Assembly: GCA_964410945.1 (NCBI GenBank) | Contig: CAYPJE010000012.1 | Location: 1 to 64,000 of the forward strand | DNA length: 64,000 nt | Direction of reading: 5' to 3' | Origin: CAYPJE01 sp964410945 | Lineage (GTDB): Bacteria; Fidelibacterota; Marinisomatia; Marinisomatales; TCS56 | In this document: piece after piece, positions 47,858 to 57,173 of the stretch | How the letters are laid out: each line of letters opens with the position of its first letter | Position numbering within the stretch: position 1 is the first letter of the stretch | Position numbers and translations under genes: made by a program | The notes under the pieces: generated by a model | Databases searched by the model: none | Seen by the model: only the letters and a program-made list of their open reading frames with translations | What the model was told of the DNA's origin: nothing

Positions 47858-50800
47858 TTATCGCAATAGAGTCATTTTCTTCACGGAAACATAGTCCCCG
47901 GCGACCATTCTCAGGAAATAGACACCGGTACCAACCATCTGTCCGCGGTTGTTTTTACCATCCCAAACGATGTTGAAGCGGCCGGCGGGCATATGTCCGC
48001 TGACCAGCGTCCGGACCTGGCGGCCCAGGACATCGTAAACGATCAGTTTGGCAACGCCGGCTTCGGCCATATCAAACTGGATCTGGGTGGTGGGGTTAAA
48101 CGGGTTGGGGTAGTTCTGGTGCAGGGCGAACTTGCGTGGCTGCACTTTTTCATCTTCCACACCATCTACCGGGAAGTAAATGTCTTCCACATAGAGCGGT
48201 ACCACTTTATAAGTGGAAACACCAGTATCGCTGTAGGTGGAGAAATGATGATAGACCCAACCGACAATCGAGTCGATCTGGGTACCAACGGCCGGAGGAC
48301 CAGTTAATTCCCACCAGTCATAGATGACCCAGGAATCGTGATCGATCCAGACTTCACCGGAGCCATCGCTGACGGCAAACATACCATCATTGGTGTTGAG
48401 GCCAGCGGCGGTAACTTTGGTGACGGTCAAATCCTTGAGCTTCACCATCACATTACCCCACTGCTCAGCCGTTTCGGGCCAACGCAGATCACCGGTGGCA
48501 ACCGGTTCCGGATCAGGTATACCAACACCGTGAACACCGGAACCGAATCCGATGATATCCGGCACATCGGTGCCAAACAGCTCGGTCATATTTCCATGGT
48601 CGGTGCTGTATTCATCGATATAACCTTTGGCACGAACCGTATCGCCTTCCCACATGATCGGAATACCAGTCGAGTCGGGATCATAGGACAGAATTCCACT
48701 CCATGGACCACCATGCATATCTTCATACATGACTTTGATACCGGCACCGGCATAACCAAGTTCGGTGGGCATAGTCACAATGCCTTCAATAGTGACAAAA
48801 CTGGTATCACCACCAGTATAATCGAGGCTCATGTAGGAAAGATCACCTTCATGTTCAACCAGTCCATCACTACCAACACGACCGGTTTTCAGCAAATCAC
48901 TGTACAGTACCTGCTGGACACGCTGGATCCGGCAGACACCATCCTCCACCACATCGCGGGCCAGGCGGGGTTGCAGACGGGCTTCATTATAGGAATAATC
49001 CATAACACCAACTAACTCAGCGAAAACATCACCAACCTTGGGCCAGCAATAGTAATCCCAGGTATCATCGACCATCAGGGTGTCGGTACCATCAGTAACA
49101 AACCATTCACCATAACTGCTCATTTCCTCGACTACGGTAACATTTTCAACCTTGACCAGGACACCTTCGTAAGCCTCCTGCTCGGTTCCGCCGGTCTTGA
49201 CCTGTCCGCAGGTAACAACGATCGGTTCGGGAACGGTCCCTTTACCATAGATCGTGACGCTGGTTACATCGGTCATTTCAGTTACACCATAGTATTCAGT
49301 AACCGTACCGGTCATGGCAATACTATCACCTTCAGCCACGGTATGGACAATACCGGAAGCATCGTTAAAATCGAATGCATCCCAGCCGCCGTATTCGAAG
49401 CAGTAGATACCGGCCCAGGCGGCAGTGGAATCCTGCACATAGAGGTAGCGGTTCTTGTAGCTGCCCCAGAATTCGGCTGTCACGATACCACTGATGGTAA
49501 CTTCCTGTCCATCCAGCGGTGAGGGACCAGTGGTGGAATATTGAATATCCCGAATCGGGATCGCTTCACCAGCCGCTGCCAGGACCAGATAGGACATAAC
49601 GTCAGAGCTGGTCTGCAGGGAACCATCATCAACCAGGATGCTGTACTCAACCAATGTTCCGGAAGATTGTCCGGGAATTGTTGCCGTGTATTCATCACCA
49701 GTTGAATTCGCCATCACCACATCAACATCACCGGCACCAACATCATAGGTCAGGGTGGCCGTGAATGCACCGTCATCAGTAATAACGGCGGTTACCGTAA
49801 CCTCATCATCGGTATAGACCGGCTGTGGGGCGTAAGTTACCGTTCCGATTACCGGAGCCTGGTTCTGGAACGTTTCAATATCCTCTTCGTAGCGGGGATA
49901 AATCTGGTGGCTGTAATACTGCCCCAGCCAACCTGTCATATTGAAGGTACCAACCGGAGCTGCCATACCGGCAATCGGCTGGTCACTATCAATATAAACA
50001 CCGATCGTATCAGTAGGATCAATCAAATCGAAGCTGCCACTGGCTGTGGGCCAATCACCGTCGTAAGTGGCATTAACAACTTTTACCAGCATACCTTCGT
50101 AAGTTTCCGGATCAGCCAGGATATCTGCAATCGTCATCTGCAGTGGTGGTGGGGTAACGGCACCTTTATATAAAATGGTAATATTGGTTGTGTCACCGCA
50201 ATCGATTTCCCGCTTACCGTTATAATCCATGATCGTACCAGTAGCTTCTACATAATCACCAACTTCCAGGGTTGACATGTAATCGCTGTATACGAACAGG
50301 TTTAATCCACCGGTAGCATCCTGAAAACCGACATCAGTGCGGGAAAAAGCAAACGGTGGTGTTGTGATAAATCCACGCACCGTATGGGTACCACCGGAAT
50401 CGGCTCGGGCCACGGCCATGGTGGAAACACCAGTGGCCGGATCGGCTAAATCAGTTATGGCACGTGGCATAATCTGGTACCCTTCATCACGGGGATCGGA
50501 ACCATCATATTGTCCCAATACACCGGTGAGAATAAAAGCACCGGTTGGCTCGGTACTGCCATCAATATCGGTATCGCTGTCGATTCGCATATCGACCACT
50601 GTAGTACCACCATCGTCGGACACTTGCAGGGTGGCACTGTTATCGGCTGTGGGCCATGATCCGCCTACAATGGATACATTTTCAATAACAATCAATTCGG
50701 ATTCAAATTCTTCGGGTGTATTCAATAGTGTGGTCAGGGTCATGGGCAGCGATTGGGGAAGATCATTCCCACTACTGACGATGGTAATATCACCGGCACT

Positions 50801-51088
50801 CAGCGCTTCAATCTCCAGTAATCCATTGTATTCCAGGATCTTCCCGGTCACATTTACCAGATCACCCATTGCCAGTCCTACATAAGAACTATAGAAGAAC
50901 AGATTCAAGGCTGCGGTTGCATCCTGAATCTGATAGCTGGTATAGCCAGTCGACCAGGGTGGTGTGGTAACAACACCTTCCACAGTGACTGTATCACCCA
51001 GCGATTCCCGTGCCTCGGCAATCGTAACTACCTGGGCAAAGGATACGGTAACCAGCAACAGCATGACTGTTAACAATTTAATTTTCAT
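47858..51088 (-). CDS. Secreted modular protein with OB-fold (DUF5689-like) repeats and a sorting tail
   Basis: A 1076-residue protein. A signal peptide (ends TVSFAQ) is followed by two DUF5689-like OB-fold modules (about 20-215 and 216-410; for example TVTVEGVVTTPP then YQIQDATAALNLF). An Ig-like domain (about 412-505), two further OB modules (about 507-725 and 726-985) and a C-terminal type IX-style sorting/FlgD-like domain follow. The last begins HQNYPNPFNPTTQIQF and ends GVYFLRM...VKKMTLLR. OB modules of this kind accompany extracellular nucleases and nucleic-acid binding, but no nuclease domain is present here. ATG has the strong site GAGGAG. It lies 18 bp after the preceding sorting-tail gene. 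Confidence 0.85.
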   Translation of the reverse strand: MKIKLLTVMLLLVTVSFAQVVTIAEARESLGDTVTVEGVVTTPPWSTGYTSYQIQDATAALNLFFYSSYVGLAMGDLVNVTGKILEYNGLLEIEALSAGDITIVSSGNDLPQSLPMTLTTLLNTPEEFESELIVIENVSIVGGSWPTADNSATLQVSDDGGTTVVDMRIDSDTDIDGSTEPTGAFILTGVLGQYDGSDPRDEGYQIMPRAITDLADPATGVSTMAVARADSGGTHTVRGFITTPPFAFSRTDVGFQDATGGLNLFVYSDYMSTLEVGDYVEATGTIMDYNGKREIDCGDTTNITILYKGAVTPPPLQMTIADILADPETYEGMLVKVVNATYDGDWPTASGSFDLIDPTDTIGVYIDSDQPIAGMAAPVGTFNMTGWLGQYYSHQIYPRYEEDIETFQNQAPVIGTVTYAPQPVYTDDEVTVTAVITDDGAFTATLTYDVGAGDVDVVMANSTGDEYTATIPGQSSGTLVEYSILVDDGSLQTSSDVMSYLVLAAAGEAIPIRDIQYSTTGPSPLDGQEVTISGIVTAEFWGSYKNRYLYVQDSTAAWAGIYCFEYGGWDAFDFNDASGIVHTVAEGDSIAMTGTVTEYYGVTEMTDVTSVTIYGKGTVPEPIVVTCGQVKTGGTEQEAYEGVLVKVENVTVVEEMSSYGEWFVTDGTDTLMVDDTWDYYCWPKVGDVFAELVGVMDYSYNEARLQPRLARDVVEDGVCRIQRVQQVLYSDLLKTGRVGSDGLVEHEGDLSYMSLDYTGGDTSFVTIEGIVTMPTELGYAGAGIKVMYEDMHGGPWSGILSYDPDSTGIPIMWEGDTVRAKGYIDEYSTDHGNMTELFGTDVPDIIGFGSGVHGVGIPDPEPVATGDLRWPETAEQWGNVMVKLKDLTVTKVTAAGLNTNDGMFAVSDGSGEVWIDHDSWVIYDWWELTGPPAVGTQIDSIVGWVYHHFSTYSDTGVSTYKVVPLYVEDIYFPVDGVEDEKVQPRKFALHQNYPNPFNPTTQIQFDMAEAGVAKLIVYDVLGRQVRTLVSGHMPAGRFNIVWDGKNNRGQMVGTGVYFLRMVAGDYVSVKKMTLLR

Positions 51089-51106
51089 ACCTATCTCCTC
51101 ATTTGC

Positions 51107-53212
51107 TTATTTGATGATCAGGAATTTGCCTTCCTTGATCTTCTCTGTTTTAAGGTCTTTTACAGTGAACAGATAGAGCCCCGATGCCACAGCCTGATCA
51201 AACTGACTGATCATATCCCAGGCATGTTCTCCACCGCTCATGAGCGGGTCTTTTCCACTGTCAATATTTTCGATATCATTCCCCTGATAACCAGCGTCAT
51301 GCCGGATAACATCCACCTGGTCACCGGCCAAAGTAAAGATTCGTATTTCAGCCTGGGCTGGCAGGTTCTGAAACCAGATCATCCGGTCCCGGCTGCCAAA
51401 GCCATCCCATTTGGCCTGTCCTCGATACGGATTGGGATATACACTCGGTTCACCAACCCAGCCTGAACTGTCGGTGACTGTTCCGGGGAATACATAAAAA
51501 CGATTTGCATGAGTGGAGCTTTCCAAGCTGGCCAGATTAGCTTCCGGATCGCCACGGTCATAGGCCGTAACCGAATAATAATTCAACCAGCCGTTCTTAA
51601 CACCGTCGTTCTCAAATTTATAATGGTAAAACCGGCCATTGATCAGAACCGAGTCTGGCTCGCCATCAGCGTTTGTAATCCGTATTCCGTCCAAACCGGT
51701 ATTGTAGCCGATATTCTGATCATTCTCGTTAAAAATATCAAAGTCACCTAATAGTGTAAATTCAGCGCTTTCATCGCCATAAGTCTTACGGGCGCCATAG
51801 ATGCGGTAACCCTCAAAATCAATTTCCTGACTCACAGGATCTACGAAACTTTCAGCATTATTCGACCAGTATACCGTTGCAGTTTGGTTTCCAACTTTGA
51901 CAGTCATATCCGGATTCGGCGGCGGTTCAGGCAGAATATAGCGATCAAGAATTCCGTCACTGTCACCGTCCTCACCCTCATCCAATATGTTATTCCTGTT
52001 TTTATCCTCGCCATCATAGGCCTGCTGGGCCCAATCTTTGTTTACATGCAGATTGGACCGCCGCTCCTCACTCTCTTCACCACCACCGTTCCAGCGGGCG
52101 GCCACTACGGTAAAGACCGCTTCAAATGATTCTCCCGGGGGTAGAGCCCATTGCGATGAATCAGGTGCAATCGGCTGACTGCCAAAGGGACCGGCCGATA
52201 ACAGGAACAACCAACTGTTGGGTGAGCTGGGATAGCCCTCTGAAGTATAGATATTACTGTCAGAACCCTTTGGTACACTTGAAAGCAATGCTTCGTAACG
52301 GGCATCATCGGTCAGGGGCATTACATAGGCCGGGTAATCGGAATTATTGGAGCTGGACCAGACCCATTGGCTGTAATACGATGTCAGGTATTGACGGGGA
52401 ACACTGCCACCCAGCAGGGCAAAGCCGATATACGATTCGGCCCAGCCGTCGTCACCATCGGCATCATACTGATAAGCGATCTCACGGTTGAAGCCAGCCT
52501 CGTCAATTGTTTCATCAAACCCATCCAGGTTGTCGTACCAGGTAAAACCGCCACCAGGTTCATATTCACTGGTATAATTCATATTCGCCACCGATGGATC
52601 AACCCAGAATCCAGCATAGATGTCTTTAATGGTATCGTTGGATACATTGGTTATTTTATAATTGAGAATAGCGAATGCGTCGGCAAAATTGAAATTCCAG
52701 GAATAGCTTTCCAGGTCCACACTGATTCCCAACGGAGTATGATCGGTAATAACCCGACCATAGTCGACAAAATTCATTATCATATCCTGGTGGGAAACAG
52801 CATCTGGGGAATAATACTGGGCCATAGGATCGTCAGCAGTGGATGAAATACTGGAACGTATTTCAATGTCGGAATTGGCAAAATACTCAAAACCGGCATC
52901 ACCTGATTCGAATACACCATCGACAATCGATGTACTCACCCGGCGATCACCGTTTACAATACCACCAACCCAGAGGCCGGCATAAGAAAAATGTTCAACC
53001 TGCTCACGCAAAACTTCAGTATGTTGTTTATACCGGCAGGAAGGCTGGTCTTCATTATTCCACCCCTCACCTAAAACACCATAGTTTGTTATCGTCATCC
53101 CCAATTGACTAACAGTTGTGTATTTATCATATACATCGGCGGCAAACTGTGGAAACAGGACCGATACAGAAAGAGAAAATATTATTACGAATCTTACGGC
53201 AGTCTTCAACAT
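51107..53212 (-). CDS. Secreted protein with C-terminal FlgD-like sorting domain
   Basis: The frame opens at a TTG (53281), but the ATG at 53212 gives a normal signal peptide (MLKTAVRFVIIFSLSVSVLF), so I use it (701 residues). The mature protein is acidic and Tyr/Asn-rich. It has an EF-hand/thrombospondin-3-like Ca-binding stretch (DKNRNNILDEGEDGDSDG, around residue 445) followed by a fibronectin-like region. The C-terminal ~110 residues carry PSVYPNPYRGQAKW, a beta-sandwich, and the end ASGLYLFTV...KEGKFLIIK. This is the export/attachment tail typical of type IX cargo in FCB bacteria. The role is unknown; it is the first gene of the surface cluster. The start lacks a clear ribosome site. Confidence 0.8.
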   Translation of the reverse strand: MLKTAVRFVIIFSLSVSVLFPQFAADVYDKYTTVSQLGMTITNYGVLGEGWNNEDQPSCRYKQHTEVLREQVEHFSYAGLWVGGIVNGDRRVSTSIVDGVFESGDAGFEYFANSDIEIRSSISSTADDPMAQYYSPDAVSHQDMIMNFVDYGRVITDHTPLGISVDLESYSWNFNFADAFAILNYKITNVSNDTIKDIYAGFWVDPSVANMNYTSEYEPGGGFTWYDNLDGFDETIDEAGFNREIAYQYDADGDDGWAESYIGFALLGGSVPRQYLTSYYSQWVWSSSNNSDYPAYVMPLTDDARYEALLSSVPKGSDSNIYTSEGYPSSPNSWLFLLSAGPFGSQPIAPDSSQWALPPGESFEAVFTVVAARWNGGGEESEERRSNLHVNKDWAQQAYDGEDKNRNNILDEGEDGDSDGILDRYILPEPPPNPDMTVKVGNQTATVYWSNNAESFVDPVSQEIDFEGYRIYGARKTYGDESAEFTLLGDFDIFNENDQNIGYNTGLDGIRITNADGEPDSVLINGRFYHYKFENDGVKNGWLNYYSVTAYDRGDPEANLASLESSTHANRFYVFPGTVTDSSGWVGEPSVYPNPYRGQAKWDGFGSRDRMIWFQNLPAQAEIRIFTLAGDQVDVIRHDAGYQGNDIENIDSGKDPLMSGGEHAWDMISQFDQAVASGLYLFTVKDLKTEKIKEGKFLIIK

Positions 53213-53341
53213 TCTAATCAACAATAACTGGTTCTTCCAGTCTATAACGAGTGGCGATTCGACTACTGGAAAGGGCTTCAAAATTAGCGATTGGCAAAAG
53301 GCAAGTCAACGTACAATCGATGAATGTTGATTAGATTTCAA

Positions 53342-54412
53342 TTAGTTGTCACCGTATATCAAACCCTCAAAAAAGAAAACTATCCGGTGAGACCATATAA
53401 AATGTTTGATTATCCGGCGGACCAGGTTGTGGAACCGGTTGTTACGATGCGAAAAAGGGCAGACCGCCATGCATAAACCGCAGTCTGTTCCTGCCCGGCG
53501 CCAGTAGATATAGCATTTCTCAACTTTCGTAGGCCATTTACGCACACCTCGGACCACCTCCCTGGTATTTTCGGACAGGGCCTTCGGGGGACACCGACGG
53601 GCACATTTTTTACAAATTTTGCAGAAATGATATACGCCAAGATTAATCGGATCGTCCGGTTTGAGTTCCAGATTCGTACTCACCGCACCGATCCTCACAC
53701 GGCTGCCATATTTATCGGCCACCAGAATATTGTTCCGCCCCAATTCACCCAGACCCGCCATTACCGCCAGCGGTGGCAGGATCAAATCGTAATGGGCATC
53801 ATAGTGGGCTTTGGCTGAAAAACCAGCCTGTACCAGAACTGCCTCCAAAAACCGGGATATGCAGGCGGCCCGGTAATACTGGTGTGCCGATTCCAGGATT
53901 GTATCGGCCTGCGGAGCCCGCTGCATGCGGTCAAAATCCATTTCAACCAGAAAGACAATTGCCGTGCTGTGATCAGTTGTAATCGCAGTACCGTAATCAT
54001 TGTCAAAACGGCCTTTATGGGTATAAACAAAATGATCATCCAGTTCGGCAATACCATTGCCAACAGCCCCCAACTCACGACACACCTGGTTGATCAGACC
54101 TTTCTTGTCCCCGGTGTTCTGTAACCGTTCCACCCAGCGATCGACTTTCGAATCATCAATCATTATCGATTCAATATCATCGAAATATTTCTGGGCCTGC
54201 CGGAATTTTTCCTGATCATAGTACAAACCCTCCGCCGATAATAAAGCTGGCATACTGCGGATTCTATCATCAACTTCCTTCCGGTCCGTATGAGTGGAAT
54301 AATAATCATTGTATTCCCTGGTTCCCGAACGGCGGGCGGCACGGGCAAACATCGTATCACGCTCATCTACCCGCTCATCTGGAATTGGTATATCGATCTT
54401 ATTATTAAACAA
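53342..54412 (-). CDS. Reductive-dehalogenase-like corrinoid/iron-sulfur protein
   Basis: A 356-residue protein. A region matching the RdhA/QueG cobalamin-binding core (GLGELGRNNILVADKYGSRV then RIGAVSTNLEL) is followed by two [4Fe-4S] motifs: CKICKKCARRCP, and CYIYW...DCGLCMAVCP with a ten-residue first gap. This is the C-terminal plan of reductive dehalogenases. No twin-arginine signal is visible and no RdhB anchor gene is next to it, so it resembles the cytoplasmic catabolic type. The enzyme family uses a corrinoid to reduce C-halogen bonds, or in QueG to deoxygenate epoxyqueuosine; the substrate here is not known. Last gene on the minus strand before the divergent selD fusion. Confidence 0.75.
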   Translation of the reverse strand: MFNNKIDIPIPDERVDERDTMFARAARRSGTREYNDYYSTHTDRKEVDDRIRSMPALLSAEGLYYDQEKFRQAQKYFDDIESIMIDDSKVDRWVERLQNTGDKKGLINQVCRELGAVGNGIAELDDHFVYTHKGRFDNDYGTAITTDHSTAIVFLVEMDFDRMQRAPQADTILESAHQYYRAACISRFLEAVLVQAGFSAKAHYDAHYDLILPPLAVMAGLGELGRNNILVADKYGSRVRIGAVSTNLELKPDDPINLGVYHFCKICKKCARRCPPKALSENTREVVRGVRKWPTKVEKCYIYWRRAGTDCGLCMAVCPFSHRNNRFHNLVRRIIKHFIWSHRIVFFFEGLIYGDN

Positions 54413-54466
54413 TTTCTACGACTCCGGCACTAAACCTTTTATCCGATATCAGGATTATTAATGGAT

Positions 54467-54540
54467 CCCCACGTATAAACCCGTGGTTTTCTGCCTGCCC
54501 GACCTAAGTACTTTAGGCGGCGGGCGAAGGCGGATAATAA
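54467..54540. repeat. Palindromic intergenic repeat, copy 1
   Basis: CCCCACGTATAAACCCGTGG (from 54467) matches copy 2 (from 60039) at 19 of 21 positions when one further base is included. A hairpin follows: CCTAA/TTAGG (54503-54517) within CCCG/CGGG. The shared motif GCGAAGGCGGATAA (54524-54537) also occurs at 60276-60289. It occupies the spacer between the divergent dehalogenase-like and selD fusion genes. Confidence 0.6.
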
Positions 54541-54618
54541 TTTACTCCCGGATTGGCAATAAAGCGCCGCCTCATTGTACATTAGCGACTGACAGAAAAC
54601 AGAAAACCCGGATAATCA

Positions 54619-56817
54619 ATGAAACCTATCTATCTTGACTACAATGCCACTACCCCGGTCGATCCCCGGGTGGCGGAAGCAATGCAACCCTATCTGACCC
54701 AATACTTCGGTAACCCCTCCAGCGGACATAGCTTTGGGATCGAGACCCGCAAAGCAGTGGACCAGGCCCGCAAACAGATCGCTGACCTGCTGGGCTGTTT
54801 CACCGATGAAATTATCTTTACCAGTGGTGGCTCGGAAGCCAACAATTATGCCATCAAAGGCGGTGCCTTTAAAAACCATCACAAGGGTAATCATATCATT
54901 ACTACAACCATCGAACATCCGGCGGTTACCGAAGTATGCGCCTACCTGGAAACGCAGGGTTTTAACATCACTTACCTGCCAGTGGATAAACACGGATTGA
55001 TCGACCCCGGCCAGGTGGCCGATGCCATTACCCCCCAGACCATCCTGGTTTCGGTCATGCTGGCCAACAATGAGGTCGGCACGATTGAACCAATCAGTGA
55101 AATCGCCCAAATAACACGTTCCAACGATATTCTCTTTCACAGCGATTGTGCCCAGGCAGTGGGTAAAATACCGGTGAAAGTAGCTGAGCTTGGGATCGAC
55201 ATGCTATCAATGGCCGGACACAAACTGTATGCACCGAAAGGTATTGGTGTATTATACAAAAAAAGGGCCGTTCAGCTGGAGAAACTGATCCACGGGGCCG
55301 ACCATGAAATGAATCGCCGGGCCGGCACTGAAAATGTGCTTGAGATTGTCGGACTTGGTATAGCCTGCGAGCTGGTGGCTGACTTGGATCAAACAATGGC
55401 CCATACACGAAAGATGCGCGACCGATTGGAAAAGGGTCTGTTGGACAGTTTCCCCGAAGCCCGGGTCAATGGTCATCCCGAATTGCGATTGCCGAACACC
55501 TGTAGCATCAGTTTCCCAAATCAGGAAGCCAATACAATTCTGGCCGAATTGGACACAGTAGCGGCCTCCGCCGGTGCGTCCTGTCACGCCGACCAGGTGG
55601 ATGTATCCACGGTGCTGGAAGCAATGCAGGTGCCATTGGAGTATGCCATGGGAACCATCCGCCTGTCCGTTGGACGTTTCACTACTGTCGATGAAATCGA
55701 CCGGGCCATCGACGAAATTTCAGCTGTTGTGCGCCGCCTGCATCCAACTGAACCAGTTACGGTTCATATTCCGGACGGCGAGGAAATCCGCCTCACCAAG
55801 TACACCCATGGACTGGGCTGCGCCTGCAAACTGCGACCGCAATTGCTGGAGAAAGTACTGCAGAAAATGCCCGTGCCCAACGATCCCGCCATCCTGGTTG
55901 GCACCGATACCTCCGATGATGCCGCCGTGTACAAAATCAATGATGATACTGCCATAATTCAAACAGTAGACTTTTTCACGCCAATTGTTGATGATCCTTA
56001 TCAATTCGGAGAAATTGCCGCCGCCAATTCACTCAGCGATATCTACGCCATGGGCGGGAAGGCTTTGTTTGCCCTTAACATTGTCGGTTTTCCCAGCAAT
56101 CGTTTGCCAATGCAGGTGCTCAAGACGATCCTTCAGGGTGCCAATGACAAGGCCGCTGAAGCGGGTGTTGCTATCATCGGCGGGCATACTGTCGATGATA
56201 CCGAGCCAAAATTCGGCCTGGCCGTGACTGGTATAACCCACCCCGAAAAAATCATAACCAACCGTGGTGCCCGGGTGGGCGACGTCCTGATTCTGACCAA
56301 ACCGATCGGAACCGGTATCCTGTCAACCGCCCTGAAACGGCAGCTGCTTTCACCGGAAGAAACCGAACTGCTGACTACCACCATGGCCACCCTGAACAAG
56401 GCCGCCGCCGAGGCAATACAGGATGTTGGCGTGAATGCCTGTACCGACGTAACCGGCTTCGGCCTGCTGGGCCACCTGCTGGAAATGATGAATGGCTCAC
56501 ACACTACTGCCGTAGTTCAGGATAATAAGGTTCCTCTGTTACCACGGGCGGCCGAGCTGATCGGCGCCGGCGTCGTGCCTGGCGGAACGCGCGACAACTA
56601 CGCTTTCACCGCTCCCTCAGTAAGTTATGGCGAAAACGTAACCGAAGTACAACAACTGCTGCTAAACGATGCCCAGACCTCCGGCGGACTGTTGATCGCA
56701 GTCGACCCAAAACGGGCACCGGAACTGCTGCAACGCCTGAACGACACGGGCATGAGCGGTGCTGAAATAATTGGTGAAGTGACTGCACGTGGGGAAAAGG
56801 CCATCGTAGTGCACTAG
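54619..56817 (+). CDS. selD: Cysteine desulfurase-selenophosphate synthetase fusion
   Basis: A 732-residue two-enzyme protein. Residues 1-~380 are a NifS/IscS-type PLP cysteine desulfurase (YLDYNATTPVDPRV, TSGGSEANNYAI, PLP Lys202 in MAGHKLYAPKG, catalytic Cys322 in SAGASCHAD). Residues ~385-732 are SelD: HGLGCACK with Cys401 and Lys404 equal to the essential Cys17 and Lys20 of the E. coli enzyme, then DDAAVY, FFTPIVDDPYQFGEIAAANSLSDIYAMGG and DPQTSGG-like DAQTSGGLLIAVD. The first half would release selenium (or sulfur) from (seleno)cysteine and hand it to SelD, which makes selenophosphate with ATP. SelD here uses Cys, not Sec. No selA, selB, ybbB or tRNA-Sec is in the window, so the selenium end product is unknown. 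No frame break separates the halves. Confidence 0.95.
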   Translation: MKPIYLDYNATTPVDPRVAEAMQPYLTQYFGNPSSGHSFGIETRKAVDQARKQIADLLGCFTDEIIFTSGGSEANNYAIKGGAFKNHHKGNHIITTTIEHPAVTEVCAYLETQGFNITYLPVDKHGLIDPGQVADAITPQTILVSVMLANNEVGTIEPISEIAQITRSNDILFHSDCAQAVGKIPVKVAELGIDMLSMAGHKLYAPKGIGVLYKKRAVQLEKLIHGADHEMNRRAGTENVLEIVGLGIACELVADLDQTMAHTRKMRDRLEKGLLDSFPEARVNGHPELRLPNTCSISFPNQEANTILAELDTVAASAGASCHADQVDVSTVLEAMQVPLEYAMGTIRLSVGRFTTVDEIDRAIDEISAVVRRLHPTEPVTVHIPDGEEIRLTKYTHGLGCACKLRPQLLEKVLQKMPVPNDPAILVGTDTSDDAAVYKINDDTAIIQTVDFFTPIVDDPYQFGEIAAANSLSDIYAMGGKALFALNIVGFPSNRLPMQVLKTILQGANDKAAEAGVAIIGGHTVDDTEPKFGLAVTGITHPEKIITNRGARVGDVLILTKPIGTGILSTALKRQLLSPEETELLTTTMATLNKAAAEAIQDVGVNACTDVTGFGLLGHLLEMMNGSHTTAVVQDNKVPLLPRAAELIGAGVVPGGTRDNYAFTAPSVSYGENVTEVQQLLLNDAQTSGGLLIAVDPKRAPELLQRLNDTGMSGAEIIGEVTARGEKAIVVH

Positions 56818-57122
56818 TGTTCGAGTAGTCTGGTGTTGATGTCCACCAGTACGGTTTAGTTGATTAGGGAAATATATCAACACGATTCAATATTTGGAGC
56901 CACTCCAAGTAGATTGCTTTGCTATGCTCGCAATGACCACCGACCATTGACTATTGACAAACCCCTTGCCTAAAGTGCACTAAAAACAATAAACTCCGCC
57001 CGCACACCGGATACGGAAACTTCTTCGTCTGTATTTTTTGATTATTGTTCCCGGGAGAGGATTGTTATTCTAAATATTGCAGATTGCTATGGCGGAAGAA
57101 GAAGAATTATTCATAAATAGTA
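56818..57122. other. Intergenic region with degenerate repeats after the selD fusion
   Basis: About 305 bp without a gene. Near its start CTGGTG (56830-56835) pairs with CACCAG (56844-56849), a small hairpin 12 bp after the selD stop that may end transcription. The middle holds fragments such as TTGCTATGCTCGCAATGAC, of the sort seen in dispersed intergenic repeats. The last part is repeat copy A (57008-57070). Confidence 0.5.
57008..57070. repeat. Dispersed intergenic repeat, copy A
   Basis: It begins CGGATACGGAAA (57008-57019) and ends GAGAGGATTGTTATTC (57055-57070). Copy B at 60304-60366 has the same two conserved ends and exactly the same 63-bp length with a diverged middle. ATAAACTC precedes both copies by 18-19 bp. 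Confidence 0.6.
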
Positions 57123-57173
57123 GTGGTGTTTATCTTAAACGATACTTCAAATACTCCGAGGGTAATGACAATC

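Noticed and set aside
53213..53335. Imperfect inverted repeat TCTAATCAACAAT / AATGTTGATTAGA flanking the start of the first surface-cluster gene
   Set aside because: The halves are about 100 bp apart with two mismatches and no associated gene; chance similarity in AT-rich DNA is likely.
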